Assembly (NCBI GenBank): GCA_014529385.2
Contig: CM043942.1
Location: forward strand, 48,340,244 to 48,404,243
Source: Adiantum capillus-veneris
Lineage: Eukaryota; Streptophyta; Polypodiopsida; Polypodiales; Pteridaceae
Length of the DNA: 64,000 bases
Direction of reading: 5' to 3'
Shown: in pieces, positions 22,918 to 33,870 of the stretch
Numbering within the stretch: the stretch's first letter is position 1
Layout: every line of letters starts with the position of its first letter
The notes under the pieces: model-generated
What the model was told of the DNA's origin: nothing
Database searches by the model: none
The model's input: only the letters and a program-made list of their open reading frames with translations
Program-made: the position numbers and the translations under genes

Positions 22918-23250
22918 TTATAGGTCTTTGTTCTTTTTTATCTTGCTCGCCCAATGCCTTCTTTGATTCACAGCCCATGAGGCAAGCGCATGCACGTACA
23001 CCCATGTTTAACAAATCTTGGAAAACATACAAATAAGAGTCATATTGAGTATATTTGAACGTTTTTAGATTTATTTTCCACAATTTCAGAGGTCGTCTCT
23101 TATAGGTCTTTGCTCGTTTTGATGCGTGCATGTGAGCAAATGCACACCCTTGTTTTTCAAAACTTGGAAAACCTACAAATAAGAGTCATACTGAGTATAT
23201 TTGAAGGTTTTTAGATTTAATTTTCCACCATTTAAGAGGTCATCTAACCT
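22918..23250. repeat. Diverged tandem duplication, period 145-180 bp
   Basis: CTTATAGGTCTTTG starts both units. CTTGGAAAACATACAAATAA with GAGTCATATTGAGTATATTT recurs as CTTGGAAAACCTACAAATAA with GAGTCATACTGAGTATATTT. An indel makes the two spacings unequal. Confidence 0.75.
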
Positions 23251-24000
23251 TCAAATGTTTAATTTGATAGTAAATTTCAAATTTTGTAGGTGGGATTACA
23301 GGTTTATTTCGAGCATGTGCAGTATGCAAACACATTCTCTCATAATGATTTTCACACTTCGAAAGGAGTACTAAAATGTCATCCAAAGAGTTTCATAAAA
23401 AAGTCACGAGGTAATTTATTAAAAAAAAATTAAACACTAGATTTTTTGTCCATCTCCCCCCTTACACACACAAACTTACACACCTTTCTTTGTTTACCGA
23501 TTTAGCTCTTCACTTATGGGTAAGGTCAGCCCATGATTCTTCCATGCCGTGTGAATGGTGTATATGATGAGATTGCCTCGCTCCATATTCTCTAAGTTTA
23601 ATTTTGCCAAGAATCCCCATCAATTTAAACTTTTCTATGGAACTTCTCTCCTAGATTTGCCCCCTTACTCACTATGTAATATGAGGCACACTTGCTAGTT
23701 GGCCTTCTTTGACACCGCTCATACCACTAGGGTTCTACTAGTCCTCTCAATTGTGCCATAGATCTGAGTCCAAACTATGAAAGCTGTAGATCATGCCGAA
23801 TAGTGAGCAGTAGCATACTTTTGTTCAAGCAGGGGCGCGCCCAAAATGGGGGTGGGTGCGTAAGGGACAGATAATAAATCATACAAAACACGCACATACT
23901 AGCGCGCACACACACACACACTATGTTTTATGTAGTCATGATTTCAACCTTGTAGAACGAGTCCAATACTTAAACACAAGCTACACATTCATTATTCCCC
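23250..24000. other. Non-coding, AT-rich
   Basis: No gene seen. There is a short (AC)n tract at about 23909-23922. Confidence 0.5.
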
Positions 24001-24009
24001 TTTAAATAA

Positions 24010-24200
24010 CACTAGTATGTGACCCGCGCGTTGCTGCAGCTAAGAAGAAGCAATCATGGCACTCTCCTCCCTCACCTTCCCCTAACGGTGGCAGCATGTA
24101 CATATATACATTAGTATGTGACCCGTGCATCGATGTGGTTGAGAAGAAGCGATTGTGGCACTCTCCTCCCTCACCTTCTTTGAAGGTGGCATCATATATA
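24010..24200. repeat. ~100-bp tandem duplication with ACCCGCGCGTTGC motif
   Basis: AGTATGTGACCCGCGCGTTG at about 24014 and AGTATGTGACCCGTGCATCG at about 24113 start two units. Both end in TGGCACTCTCCTCCCTCACC and a short TA tract. Similar GTGACCCGCGCGTTGC text is, from memory, common in plant repeats; this is unverified. Confidence 0.75.
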
Positions 24201-24260
24201 TATATATATATATATTATATACATGTCACATACATACACACACGCATGTCTATGCTTTGA

Positions 24261-24346
24261 CATCGGCCTAGCCATGATCTTAGAAGAGGATTCACACAAT
24301 CAAATGCACTCTTGTCGAATTTAATAATGGGCTTTTCACAAACCTC

Positions 24347-24405
<59 letters not shown>
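24261..24405. repeat. Duplicated block copy 2 plus (CT)n
   Basis: Same ~90 bp as 22701-22790, followed by its own CT tract ending near 24405. Identity suggests a recent copy or gene conversion. Confidence 0.85.
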
Positions 24406-24408
<3 letters not shown>

Positions 24409-24429
24409 CCACACCCCGCGAAAAACTTG

Positions 24430-24880
24430 ATTACATTTAGAGTTGGCATGTGGATGGATTAACTTTGCCATAAGCAAACCAATCCCCCTCTATTTGTAGA
24501 AACATACTCAACCCTCCAGGTTTCTTTAGTCTCTCTTTTGTGACGCGTGCGTATACACACTCATCCCAACAATCAACAACTCGGTGGGGGAGGGGACGAG
24601 GGTGCTCGTGACACATGGAGGTGTCAATTTTTCAAGAACTTTAAGAAAGAGTAGAGGAGTACCTCTTTAGAGTAATTTTTAAAAATTTAAAAATATTAAA
24701 TTACACAATTTGTAAAAATAATATCAATATTGGTCTTGAAAACATTCCCTTGAAAAAAAAATTCAAATATATCTTTAAAAGCCATATTTGCATTGAGTAG
24801 AAAAAACCTCCTCAAACTTATCTTTTTTTTATGATTTATCCTCGTAGAGTAGAAAGTCTTTTGTCAAAAAAAAACAAAGG
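24430..24880 (+). repeat. Block X, copy 1
   Basis: Homologous over about 450 bp to 31110-31650, in the same orientation. Shared text includes AGTTGGCATGTGG, TCAAGAACTTTAAGAAAGA-like and AATAATATCAATATTG. At the spot where copy 2 has an ~80-bp CT tract, this copy has only GTCTCTCTTTTGTGAC. Confidence 0.8.
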
Positions 24881-25023
24881 AAGTTTTTTTACTTTTCATT
24901 GTCTTTAGGAGAGGCTTTTCTTGTAGTTTTTGGTTTTTTAATTTGTGCATGTAGCTAGTTGTACTTGGTTCTCACATTTCCAATTTGTTGCTCTAGTTCT
25001 CTCAAATTCATCATCATCTAGGT

Positions 25024-25283
25024 ATTCTCAGAGATTTTTCAAATAATACGAATAACCCTTTATTGAGAGAGAGAGAGAGAGAGAGAGCAGTTAAAATTCC
25101 CTTTCTATTACCTACATGTAGTAGATTGGTCATCCAAATTCCCTTCTAAGAAACAGATTCAGATTTCAAGATTTATTGGAGGTAGAACTAATCTTCTTTT
25201 TCTTCTTCATCCAAATTCCCTTCTAAGAAACAAATTCAGAGTTCAAGATTTATTGGAGGTAGAACTAATCTCTTTTTCTTCTT

Positions 25284-25343
<60 letters not shown>

Positions 25344-25401
25344 TTTACTGAAAACTGAAGATACTTTGTTGTGAGTAGTTGTTGAAAATCAACGTCTCTA
25401 T

Positions 25402-25478
<77 letters not shown>
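25024..25478 (+). repeat. Block Y, copy 1, ending in (CT)n
   Basis: Homologous to 30482-30852: TTCTCAGAGATTTTTCAAAT, CCTACATGTAGTAGATTGGT, ATTTATTGGAGGTAGAACTA, (CT)n, (CTAT)n, GAAAATCAACGTCTCTATGA, then (CT)n. An extra 75-bp tandem duplication (about 25134-25285) is found only here. The final CT tract (25404-25478) is where the LINE begins. Confidence 0.85.
25404..25478. repeat. (CT)n tract at the LINE-A left border
   Basis: Pure CT run of about 75 bp between block Y and the LINE 5' end. Confidence 0.95.
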
Positions 25479-25482
<4 letters not shown>

Positions 25483-25686
25483 GCCGTTTTTTGACCTAGT
25501 AGCACACTCTTTTGACCACTTGCTCATCCGAACTCCGATTTAGGTGATCTATAGCCTCAATTGAAGAGCGCGAATCCCTCTACGCATTGATGTAAAGACA
25601 GAATTTTTCTGTGTAATGGAAGGTTTTGCTGTAACTGCATCTCAAAACTGAAAAAACTGTCAAAACTTTGCGTTTTTGTTGCCGAC

Positions 25687-26628
25687 TTGAAGGCAATGTC
25701 AGACAAAACTCGTAAGGGTGGAAAAGCCACACTCGCCATGGAGAATGATGCAAAATCTCCAAGGAATTTGGATGCTAATCCAACCACATCATCTACAACA
25801 ACGGAAGCAATGATCATGGCTTACTTGATCTCGTTACAAGAAACCGTCAACAAACAAGGTGAAGAGTTGCGCGCACTTGCAATGGAGAATGGTACTTTAA
25901 GAGTTCTCGTTGTGGAGAATGAGCACCTCAAGAAGGTTCTTGAAATGCAAACAACACGCTTGATGCATCTTGAGAATGAAGTTCAAGAATGTAAACGCTC
26001 TCTTGTTGACATGAATGTATTGAAAGAGAGCTTGAGCAAAGTTGAGAGTGATCATGTATTGAAAGAGGAAACAATAGATACAATACAACATGATGTATGT
26101 GAGATGACAAATGCATCCAAATCATGGGCTGATATATGTAAGGATAATGTGGTTTCTACATCTCCTATCATGCAAGCCGTTGTCCAAGCAAAGAATGTAG
26201 AGAATGTGGACACTCAAGAATTGCAAGAATGACAAAAACGCTCAAAGAACATCGTCATTCGTGGAATCAAGGAGGAAAGCATGGAAACACCCCAATCTCT
26301 TGCAGTTGCTATTGAAGAGTTTTTTGCTACACACTTTGGCATGTCAGGAATCATGGCTTATGGTGCACATCGAGTTGGAAAACAAGGAGTCCCTCGCTCG
26401 GGAGAATGACCTATTGTATGTACCATGGCTGATGAGGTAAAGAGAAAGATCATCCTTGACAATGGTTGGATCCACCTCAAAGGAACTGTTTGTAATGTAT
26501 ATGAGGATCGCACTATTATGCAACAAAATGTACGTCGCAAAGCATATGAGGAAAGAAGCAAGAAGGTTAAGGTATCACCTCAAGAAGAAAAGCCACTTAA
26601 AGAGGATGCAAGTCCACCCAACAAATAG
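25687..26628 (+). pseudogene. LINE-A ORF1: coiled coil plus L1-type RNA-binding domain, two stops
   Basis: A single frame of 314 codons is broken only by TGA at 26230-26232 and TGA at 26407-26409. Both would be CGA (Arg) before a C-to-T change at CpG. Residues of about 40-135 form a heptad-rich coiled coil (LRVLVVENEHLKKVLEMQTT, LMHLENEVQECKRSLVDM). The later part reads RSKNIVIRGIKEESMETPQS, YGAHRVGKQGVPRSG and ILDNGWIHLKGTVCNVYEDR. This is the order of RRM and C-terminal motifs (IxIxGI, HRVG, RPI-V, LKGT-x-V-x-YED) in animal-type L1 ORF1p (Transposase_22 family), an RNA-binding trimeric chaperone. Plant L1 ORF1 usually carries a zinc knuckle instead; none is seen. Confidence 0.75.
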
Positions 26629-26634
26629 GGACAC

Positions 26635-29600
26635 ATGATCTATGAGACCAACTCACGCTTGCGAATAAGCTTTTGGAATTGTAACGGATATCCATGGAAT
26701 ACGAGAATTGGCATTGATGAGCTTACCAATGACTCCGATGTGATACTTCTTGTCGAAACATGGGAGCATGATGCGCAACGAATTCTTGGATTTGACAAAT
26801 ACGATGTGCATTCTTTGATGTGGGCCAAAAATGCAAAGCAACGAAGAGGCCAAGGAGGCGTAGCATGTATGACCAAAAAGGGTTTGAAAGATGTTTCCAT
26901 TGTCAAAGAAGATAAGTATAAACGCTACTTATGGCTGAAAATCAGCCCACCAAATGGTCAAGTCATGTTTGTGGCCAGTTGCTACATTCCTCACTATGAC
27001 TCCAACTTTTATGCTTGCTTGAATATGGATAGAGATCAGCCCTTTGTTGAACTAGAGGAAGACATTGCTCATTACAAGGATCAAGGTGAAGTCATTGTTT
27101 TTGGAGACATGAATGCTCACACAAATATGCTACAACACGACACACAACAAGTAGACATGTCGCATGTCTCAAGAAGAATGGATGACTCATACATGTATAA
27201 TCGAAGTTCTAATGATGCAAAAGAAGTGGATCACTATGGAAAGTCACTTCTACATATGTGCAATAGTACCGGAATGCTCATTGCAAATGGTGTATCTCTA
27301 TGGCAAGGCACCAATGACTTTACATGTAGAAAGCACAACAGTGCTAGCGTGATTGAGTATATGTTGTTCTCGGAAGCCACTCTAGAATGCATACAAAGCT
27401 TTACACTTGGTGAATGGAATCCGGAATCGGATCATAGGATGTTATGTATTGACCTCAAGTGTGGTAAACGGCCCGAGCATGTAGCCTCCAATCATGATGT
27501 GAATGATTTGTACCTACGTCTAGACTTCAAACGAGCACTTATATATGCTGATATGGTGGACCAAATGTTAAGCATGATAGAGCATCAAGAGAGCCCAACA
27601 TTAAAATGCAAGTGGAAAGTTTTCAAAGAAGTAATTTTCTCTTGTGCGAAGGAATGCTTTTCGGTGAAACACATGTCTTGCAAAAGGTCTAAGAAGGGTA
27701 GCACCAAGAAGAAATGGTTTGACATGGAATGTAGTCAAGCCCGAAAACACTTGCTAAGATTGGATGCAATCAAAGACAAGGAAGTTTACTTGGAATGTTC
27801 ACACACATACAAAGCACTTGTTCAAAAGAAGAGGAGAAGGTGGGAAGTCGAAAAACAACTTCTTTTAGCACAAGAGAAAGCACATGCATGTGGCAAGTTT
27901 TGGCAAAATCTAAAAGGCAAGCGCGTTGAGAGCTTTGGTGACTTGACTCTTGAGGATATGTATATGCATTGTAAGAATCTCTATGAGCAACCCAATGTTG
28001 ATAAGATGGAGTGTTGTAGCTCCCTTCCGTTTATGTCTCCCTTCTTTACCATTGAAGATGTATGCCGCGCGCTTGAGAAACTTGCTACTCGTAAGGCAGG
28101 TGACCTTCAAGGTGTCAAGGCTGAAATGATTACATGGACAAGCAAGAAAACAAGATATTGGATATGCGATATGTTTAACCTTGCACTTCAGTATGGCATG
28201 CCTCATGATTGGAGTGCAAATTGGATCAAACCTTTGCACAAAGGAGGAGATGTGAACAACTATCGCACTATAATGGTTGGTTCTTTAATGGCAAAGTTAT
28301 TTGGATGTATCATGGAGATGAAGATAAGTGAATGGGATGAAAAGAATGGCAAACGTACACTTGGCCATGCAGGTTTTCGAAAGCATCATAGCACTATTGA
28401 TCACCTTGTCACTCTTCGAGTTCTTATGGAAGCGTCTCGATTGAAAGGAAAAAAGTTGTATTGTTGCTTTGTGGATTTCAAGAAAGCTTTTGACATGGTA
28501 CCGCGAGGAAATCTTTGGAGACGTATGCAAAGCCTTCAAGTGCCGAGAGAATTTATGCATGCAGTCTTTCGCATCTACCAAAAAGTGATATGTCGATTAC
28601 GTATGGGAGATGGAATTTCAGAATTTTTTGCAAGCACTATTGGTGTCAAACAAGGATGCCCACTTTCCCCAACCCTCTTTGGGCTACTCATTGATGAATT
28701 GGAATGCATGGTTCTTGACTTTATGCAGCAAGAAGGCATAGAAGAGGTTAAGATTGGAAATGCGGTGATCATGCTTTTGCTTTATGCCGATGATGTAGTG
28801 CTCTTGGCACATACCTTAGAAGATGCACAAAAGCTTATGAGTGTCTTGGAACGCTTTTGCCTACATAGCGGGCTGATCGTGAATGGATCCAAAACCAAGG
28901 TTATGCTTGTAAAGACCCTCAATGATGAAAATCCATGCATTGTATATAACAATGAGAAACTTGAAGTGGTAGATCACTTCAAGTACCTTGGCCTTGAGGT
29001 TCCATCCAATCATAAATGGAAGGATTGTGCAATGCGTCGCTTGGAAGCCGGAAAGAGGGCCTATTATGCATTTGAGAACATGTGCAATGCAGGAGAGATC
29101 AAGTGTTGGGCTCTCAAAAAGTACCTCTTTGACACATTGGTGACACCGGTGCTTCTTTATGGAGTGGAGGTGTGGGGTGGAAGCATCGGGAAGTCTACTT
29201 GGAAAGAGTTTGAGAATGTCCAAAAGCGTTTTCTCACCAACTTTCTCCAAGTCAAGACACAAACACCCTACATGCTCTTACTTCTTGAGTCCGGATTGCT
29301 TCCCATTGAGGTCTTGGGCATGCAAAGGGTTGTGGAGTACATGCGTAAGACACAACGTAGCCCTTTGCATCGACTTCCTAGAATCGCATATGAAGCAAGT
29401 CAAACGGTTCAAAAGACATGCAAGAGCAAAATACTAAGTTCGGGGTGGATGCTTGATATCAAGAAATGGTTTGGAAGATGGGATGCATGTCACTTGGTCA
29501 AGGATGCGTCGATCGACTCCCAAGTTAATGAGGCCTTCTTACAACGCCAATGTATCACGGCTTGGGAGAAATCCGGAGGTTCTCGCTTCAGCCATTACAC

Positions 29601-30008
29601 CACACACGTTGCCCCAAACTACAAATCTCTCTTCTTCTCGGAACGAGGTAACCGAACCCATTCCTACATCCTTGAGCCCATCTCGTTGAGTGCGATCCGC
29701 ACCATTGCCTCCATTCGTCTTAGCTCCCATTCTCTACGCTGCGAGACAGGACGTTGGGGCACTGGCGAGGGGTGTCATCGACTTTGCACCTTATGCCCTC
29801 GTCAAGTGCGAGAGAGAGAGAGTACCACACACTACTTGAGTGCTCAGCTTTTGACCACATTAGGTCCTCTTTTCCCCATATATTCAGCCATGATCTCTCC
29901 CTACATACCTTCCTCTCCCAACCACGATGTGGACTCTCTATTGCGACGCTCATTTCAGCCATTTTTGAGCATCGAGAGTCACTTATGAACTCCACTCACA
30001 CCACGTGA
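26635..30008 (+). pseudogene. LINE-A ORF2: endonuclease and reverse transcriptase, one frameshift
   Basis: The frame from 26635 is open for about 1060 codons, then shifts at GCGAGAGAGAGAGAG (about 29810) into the frame ending at 30008. The APE-type endonuclease (residues 1-270) has FWNCNG, VETW, GDMNAH (157-162) and SDHRM (265-269). The RT has FVDFKKAFDMVPRGN (catalytic Asp near 614-620), GVKQGCPLSPTLFG and LLYADDVVLL (YADD 717-720). The thumb is followed by PVLLYGVEVWGGS. After correcting the shift the C-terminus holds CTLC then HTLLECSAFDHI, a CX2C...HX3-4C-like zinc motif. The RT is unlike the plant-L1 RT at 20290-22690. The shift lies in a short GA run, so replication slippage is likely. 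Confidence 0.85.
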
Positions 30009-30073
30009 CATGTTCATTTGGTCCCATAGGTCATATTTGACCTCCCAGGACGATACTAGAACTATCTATCTAT

Positions 30074-30420
<347 letters not shown>

Positions 30421-30481
30421 CTCTCTTCTTCTCATTGATTGATGCCCTCTAATCTCTCTCTCTCTCTCTCTCCCGTGGGTG

Positions 30482-30668
30482 AATTCTCAGAGATTTTTCA
30501 AATAATACGAATAAGCCTTTTTTGAGAGAGAGAGAGAGCGAGAGAGAGTAATTAAAATTTCCTTTTTGTTGCCTACATGTAGTAGATTGGTTATCCAAAT
30601 TCCCTTCTAAGAAACAAATTAAGAGTTCAAAATTTATTGGAGGTAGAACTAATCTTCTTTTTCTTCTT

Positions 30669-30738
<70 letters not shown>

Positions 30739-30798
30739 CTTTTACTAAAAACTGAGGATATTTTAATGTGAGTAGTTATTGAAAATCAACGCCTCTAT

Positions 30799-30852
<54 letters not shown>
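30482..30852 (+). repeat. Block Y, copy 2 (empty-site side)
   Basis: As block Y copy 1, but without the 75-bp internal duplication. It ends in one CT tract (30800-30852) that passes directly into CCCCTATTTCTTTTCATTGA of block Z. This is the uninterrupted version of the LINE-A target. Confidence 0.85.
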
Positions 30853-30854
<2 letters not shown>

Positions 30855-30876
30855 CTATTTCTTTTCATTGATCAGT

Positions 30877-30967
<91 letters not shown>

Positions 30968-31066
30968 ACACACAACGTCTCTTTGCTCTCTTCTTCTCGT
31001 TGATTGGCTCTCTCTTTAACACACAACCTCTATCTACTCTCTTCTTCTCATTGATTGATGCCCTCT

Positions 31067-31103
<37 letters not shown>
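30850..31103 (+). repeat. Block Z, copy 2: CT and TA tracts
   Basis: Same order as copy 1: CTATTTCTTTTCATTGATCA, (CT)n 30880-30914, (TA)n 30915-30963, GTCTCTTTGCTCTCTTCTTC and GATGCCCTCTGATC, then a CT tract to 31103. Confidence 0.85.
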
Positions 31104-31104
<1 letters not shown>

Positions 31105-31109
31105 GTGAA

Positions 31110-31206
31110 CTACATTTGGAGTTGGCATGTGGTTGGCTTAACTTTGCAATAAGCAAGCAAACCCCCCCTCTATTCATAGAAAGATACTCAACTTTCGAGT
31201 TTTCCT

Positions 31207-31294
<88 letters not shown>

Positions 31295-31650
31295 TGCGTA
31301 CACACTCATCGCAAAAAATCAACAACTTGGTGGGAGAGGGGACGGGATAGCACGTTTCCTCGTGACTTGTGGAGATGTCAATTTTTCTAGAACTTTAAGA
31401 AAGAATATATGAGTGTCTCTTTAGAGTAATTTTCAAAATTTTAAAATACAAAATTATAGAATTTATTAAAATAATATCAATATTGATCTTGAAAAAATCC
31501 CCTTGAAAATAATAATCCTAATATATCTTCAAATTCAAAAGTCAAATTTTCATTGAGGAGTAAAATTCCCCTCCAATTTACCTTTTTTGTATGAGACATA
31601 TTTTATGTAGAGTGAAAAGTCTTTTGGCAAAAGAAAGAAAGTAAATATTT
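31110..31650 (+). repeat. Block X, copy 2, with inserted (CT)n
   Basis: Homologous to 24430-24880, but with a CT tract of about 80 bp at 31211-31291, where copy 1 has only GTCTCTCTTTTG. Confidence 0.8.
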
Positions 31651-31897
31651 TTTTTCATTGTCAAAAGGAGGTCATTCCACAAGTCCCATTTTTTTCTTTT
31701 AATAGCAAAACTCACAATTTTGAGTGAATTATATTTATCAACCCAAATAATTACAAGGTCTTGTCATGCTCGTGTTGAGCCATGACATCATCCAGGGACC
31801 ATAATTACAGAGGCTATCAGGGCAGCCATCCCACCCAACTCGCCCCCTTATCCTTGATACAAAGGATCCCTTATCATGTTCTTTTGAGATCTTTTAA

Positions 31898-32745
31898 TTA
31901 CCGATAGCCAAGATTTTCCCCCGTCCTAGGTGTGCCCTCTACTGTCAACAAAGCGCAAGTAGTCCTAGACCAATCCTCTGAGTGTTGCTTGCATCCGAGC
32001 GTCCATATTAGCACTTTGCTTTCTTGTATAATTTCTGCGAATCTTGCCACCGCAAGACCTCCTTCAAACACACGGCGGTTCCTTGTCTGCCATACATTAT
32101 GTAAGAAGACGTACCTGACGATTTGAGTGTTGATGAGGATGTCAGGATCACCCAAATTCTTCCCTCCAAGGAAGAGATCAGTCTTGTAAAAACTAATTTT
32201 CCATGTTCTTTGGACCCACTTACATATTTTCCCTTTGAGGCCTTTGATAGTTGGGCAATCCATGAAGAGGTGAGCCAGATCTTCACTAGCCAACCTGCAT
32301 CCTGACCCAATCCCTCTTTCCTAAATCTTCACCCCCGTCGATAGAGCACCCCAGATTACCTTCCACAAAAATACCTTCATGTGCTGCGGAACCTTTGGCT
32401 TCCAAATGTTCTCCATTACTTGCTCCCACCTTTCCTCCGGCAATTGTTTTTTCCATATCTTGTTAAGGGGGCTAGACCAATTCTTCTTATGTATCATTGT
32501 CTGATAGATGTCTTTAGGATGGGGTTTCCATAAGAGACTGCTTCTGGGCCATTTCCAGGCATTCCCGTTTAACTCCGAATCACAGATAGGCATCACTATA
32601 TTGACAAGCTCTTTCCTCACTTTGTGGACCAACAAGACCTCCAAGCTATTTAGTTGGTACTGGGTAACTAGAAGGTCAATGGTTTTCCAACTCTTGTTGT
32701 CACCATCCCATAAGTGCCCCAGTCTACAAGTCTTACTCCTTCACT
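31898..32745 (-). pseudogene. 3' end of a second plant-L1-type LINE (zf-RVT region)
   Basis: The minus strand has WKPHPKDIYQTMIHKKNWSS, WKPKVPQHMKVFLWKVIWGA and, after one TAG-type stop, GCRLASEDLAHLFMDCPTIK. This is the zf-RVT domain of plant L1 elements (W-x-PK-x3-F-x-W ... C-x2-...HLFxxC), here with one knuckle Cys replaced. The C-terminal part continues to YRVF-like LHNVWQTRNRRVFEGG. It is collinear with 20400-20860 of the other LINE, so the same family is present twice on this strand. Only the last ~850 bp is present, a typical 5'-truncated LINE copy. Confidence 0.8.
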
Positions 32746-33176
32746 TTTGCACTTTAGATTAAATGTTTTGTATTTAAACAAGTGATAAAATCACGAGGCT
32801 TGCCCTTGATGGATTAACAAAGAACTCTCGTACTAAATCGGCACTCTTTGTCTCAAATGTAAGTAGAGTTGCTCTTCTTTCTCACTGAGTTTCAAAAAAG
32901 CATATTTCATATTGAATTGTGTTTAGCCCAAGCTCTATAGTTATTGAAAAGAGTGAAAAATTCACGAGGCGTGCATATATGAAATCAAGACAACAGGAAA
33001 AGATTCGCAAGTGATAAAGAGGAATATCAAATGTTAAAATAGCTTGTATACAAAGTAGAAGTTTGGCGCTTGTGTATACATCTGGAAAAAGCTTGGCAAA
33101 GGAAGTGAATGTTGTAGTTGCATGTGTTTTTGCTTTTGTTTAATGGGAGGGAGGGGAGAGGGGGGAGAGAGAGAGA
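32746..33176. other. Possible 3' flank or terminus of the Helentron, with two related hairpins
   Basis: No gene. Two short perfect palindromes sit before the same motif: GTGATAAAATCAC followed by GAGGCTTGC (near 32786-32808) and GTGAAAAATTCAC followed by GAGGCGTGC (near 32958-32980). They lie beyond the stop of the endonuclease on the Helentron strand. They may be terminal or subterminal hairpins; this is inference. Confidence 0.35.
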
Positions 33177-33201
33177 GGGGGGGGGGGGGGGGGGGGGGGG
33201 G
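33177..33201. repeat. Poly(G) run of 25
   Basis: A pure 25-nt G run preceded by GA repeats and followed by A and four G. It ends 6 bp from the stop codon of the endonuclease ORF on the other strand, where it reads as poly(C) in the 3' UTR. Confidence 0.9.
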
Positions 33202-33207
33202 AGGGGT

Positions 33208-33870
33208 TTACTTTGGGAGCAAAAGATGTATAGAAGAGTGATCTGACCAAAAGCAAAATCTCGTCCCTAATACTGTGGATGGCATAGGAGTTTTTAGCCA
33301 AATGTGATCGAGCTTCAAGTTGTACACTGTGGTCACATCATGGATTTTTTGTTTGTATCCATGAGAGTGTAGTTCCCTTTCCAAGAGTTGATAGTGAGTA
33401 TTTTTGAGGTTGTTGTCAATGTTGAAGTCGCCAATGATGATGCTTGTTTCAATGTCGACAGCTGCATGGATCACACTCTTTAGTATTAGTAGCAAGGAAT
33501 CCAATGGAATTTTTGGTGATTTGTAAACTGAGACTACATGGAGCAAAAGTTCTCCGTGTATAGAAATGAAAGCTTCAATTACTTCAATTCCAAGGGCTGA
33601 TAGTTTCTTTGTGGAGTGAACAAAGACATGGTACTTGTGAAAGATTGACATACCAAATTTGTTGTAATAATGAATGTGGTTGAAATCTGGTGCAAGTGGG
33701 TTAAAGAAAGTGTTTTGTCTTGTTTCTTGGAGGCATAGAATGTCTGACATCATTAAATTTGGATCACTTTTAATTTGGTGAAGATGCTTCTGGATGGAGA
33801 CAACATTTAGGGATTGAATGATGTAGTGTGTCTCTTGGAAGTGGAAAGCAAGGAGATCAAGTGTTCCCAT
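33208..33870 (-). pseudogene. Helentron C-terminal APE-type endonuclease
   Basis: The 220-codon frame holds all core motifs of the exonuclease-endonuclease-phosphatase fold: LNVVSIQKHLHQIKSD (N-terminal Asn), DILCLQET (metal-binding Glu), IIIGDFNID (Asp/Asn pair) and FWSDHSSIHLL (SDH). The length and order match the domain that follows the helicase in Helentrons. It is offset by one frame from the helicase C-terminus, with which it overlaps by 14 bp, so the original fusion has a frameshift or the domain is translated separately. In LINEs this fold nicks target DNA. In Helentrons its role is unproven. Confidence 0.8.

Larger units (their letters stand above)
25479..30061 (+). mobile_element. 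Near full-length non-LTR retrotransposon (LINE-A) in a CT microsatellite
   Basis: The element lies between the CT tract ending block Y and the CTATCTATCTATCTCTC that opens block Z. In the neighbouring copy (30482-31080) block Y runs through one CT tract straight into block Z, which is the empty-site arrangement. The element has a ~208-bp 5' UTR, ORF1 (25687-26628), ORF2 (26635 to about 30008) only 6 bp later, and a ~50-bp 3' UTR with no poly(A). Target duplications cannot be read inside a microsatellite. It is inactive as it stands: two stops in ORF1 and one frameshift in ORF2. Confidence 0.8.

Noticed and set aside
29539-29995. Minus-strand frames opposite the LINE-A C-terminus
   Set aside because: Antisense shadows; the plus strand carries the conserved LINE zinc motif after one frame correction.
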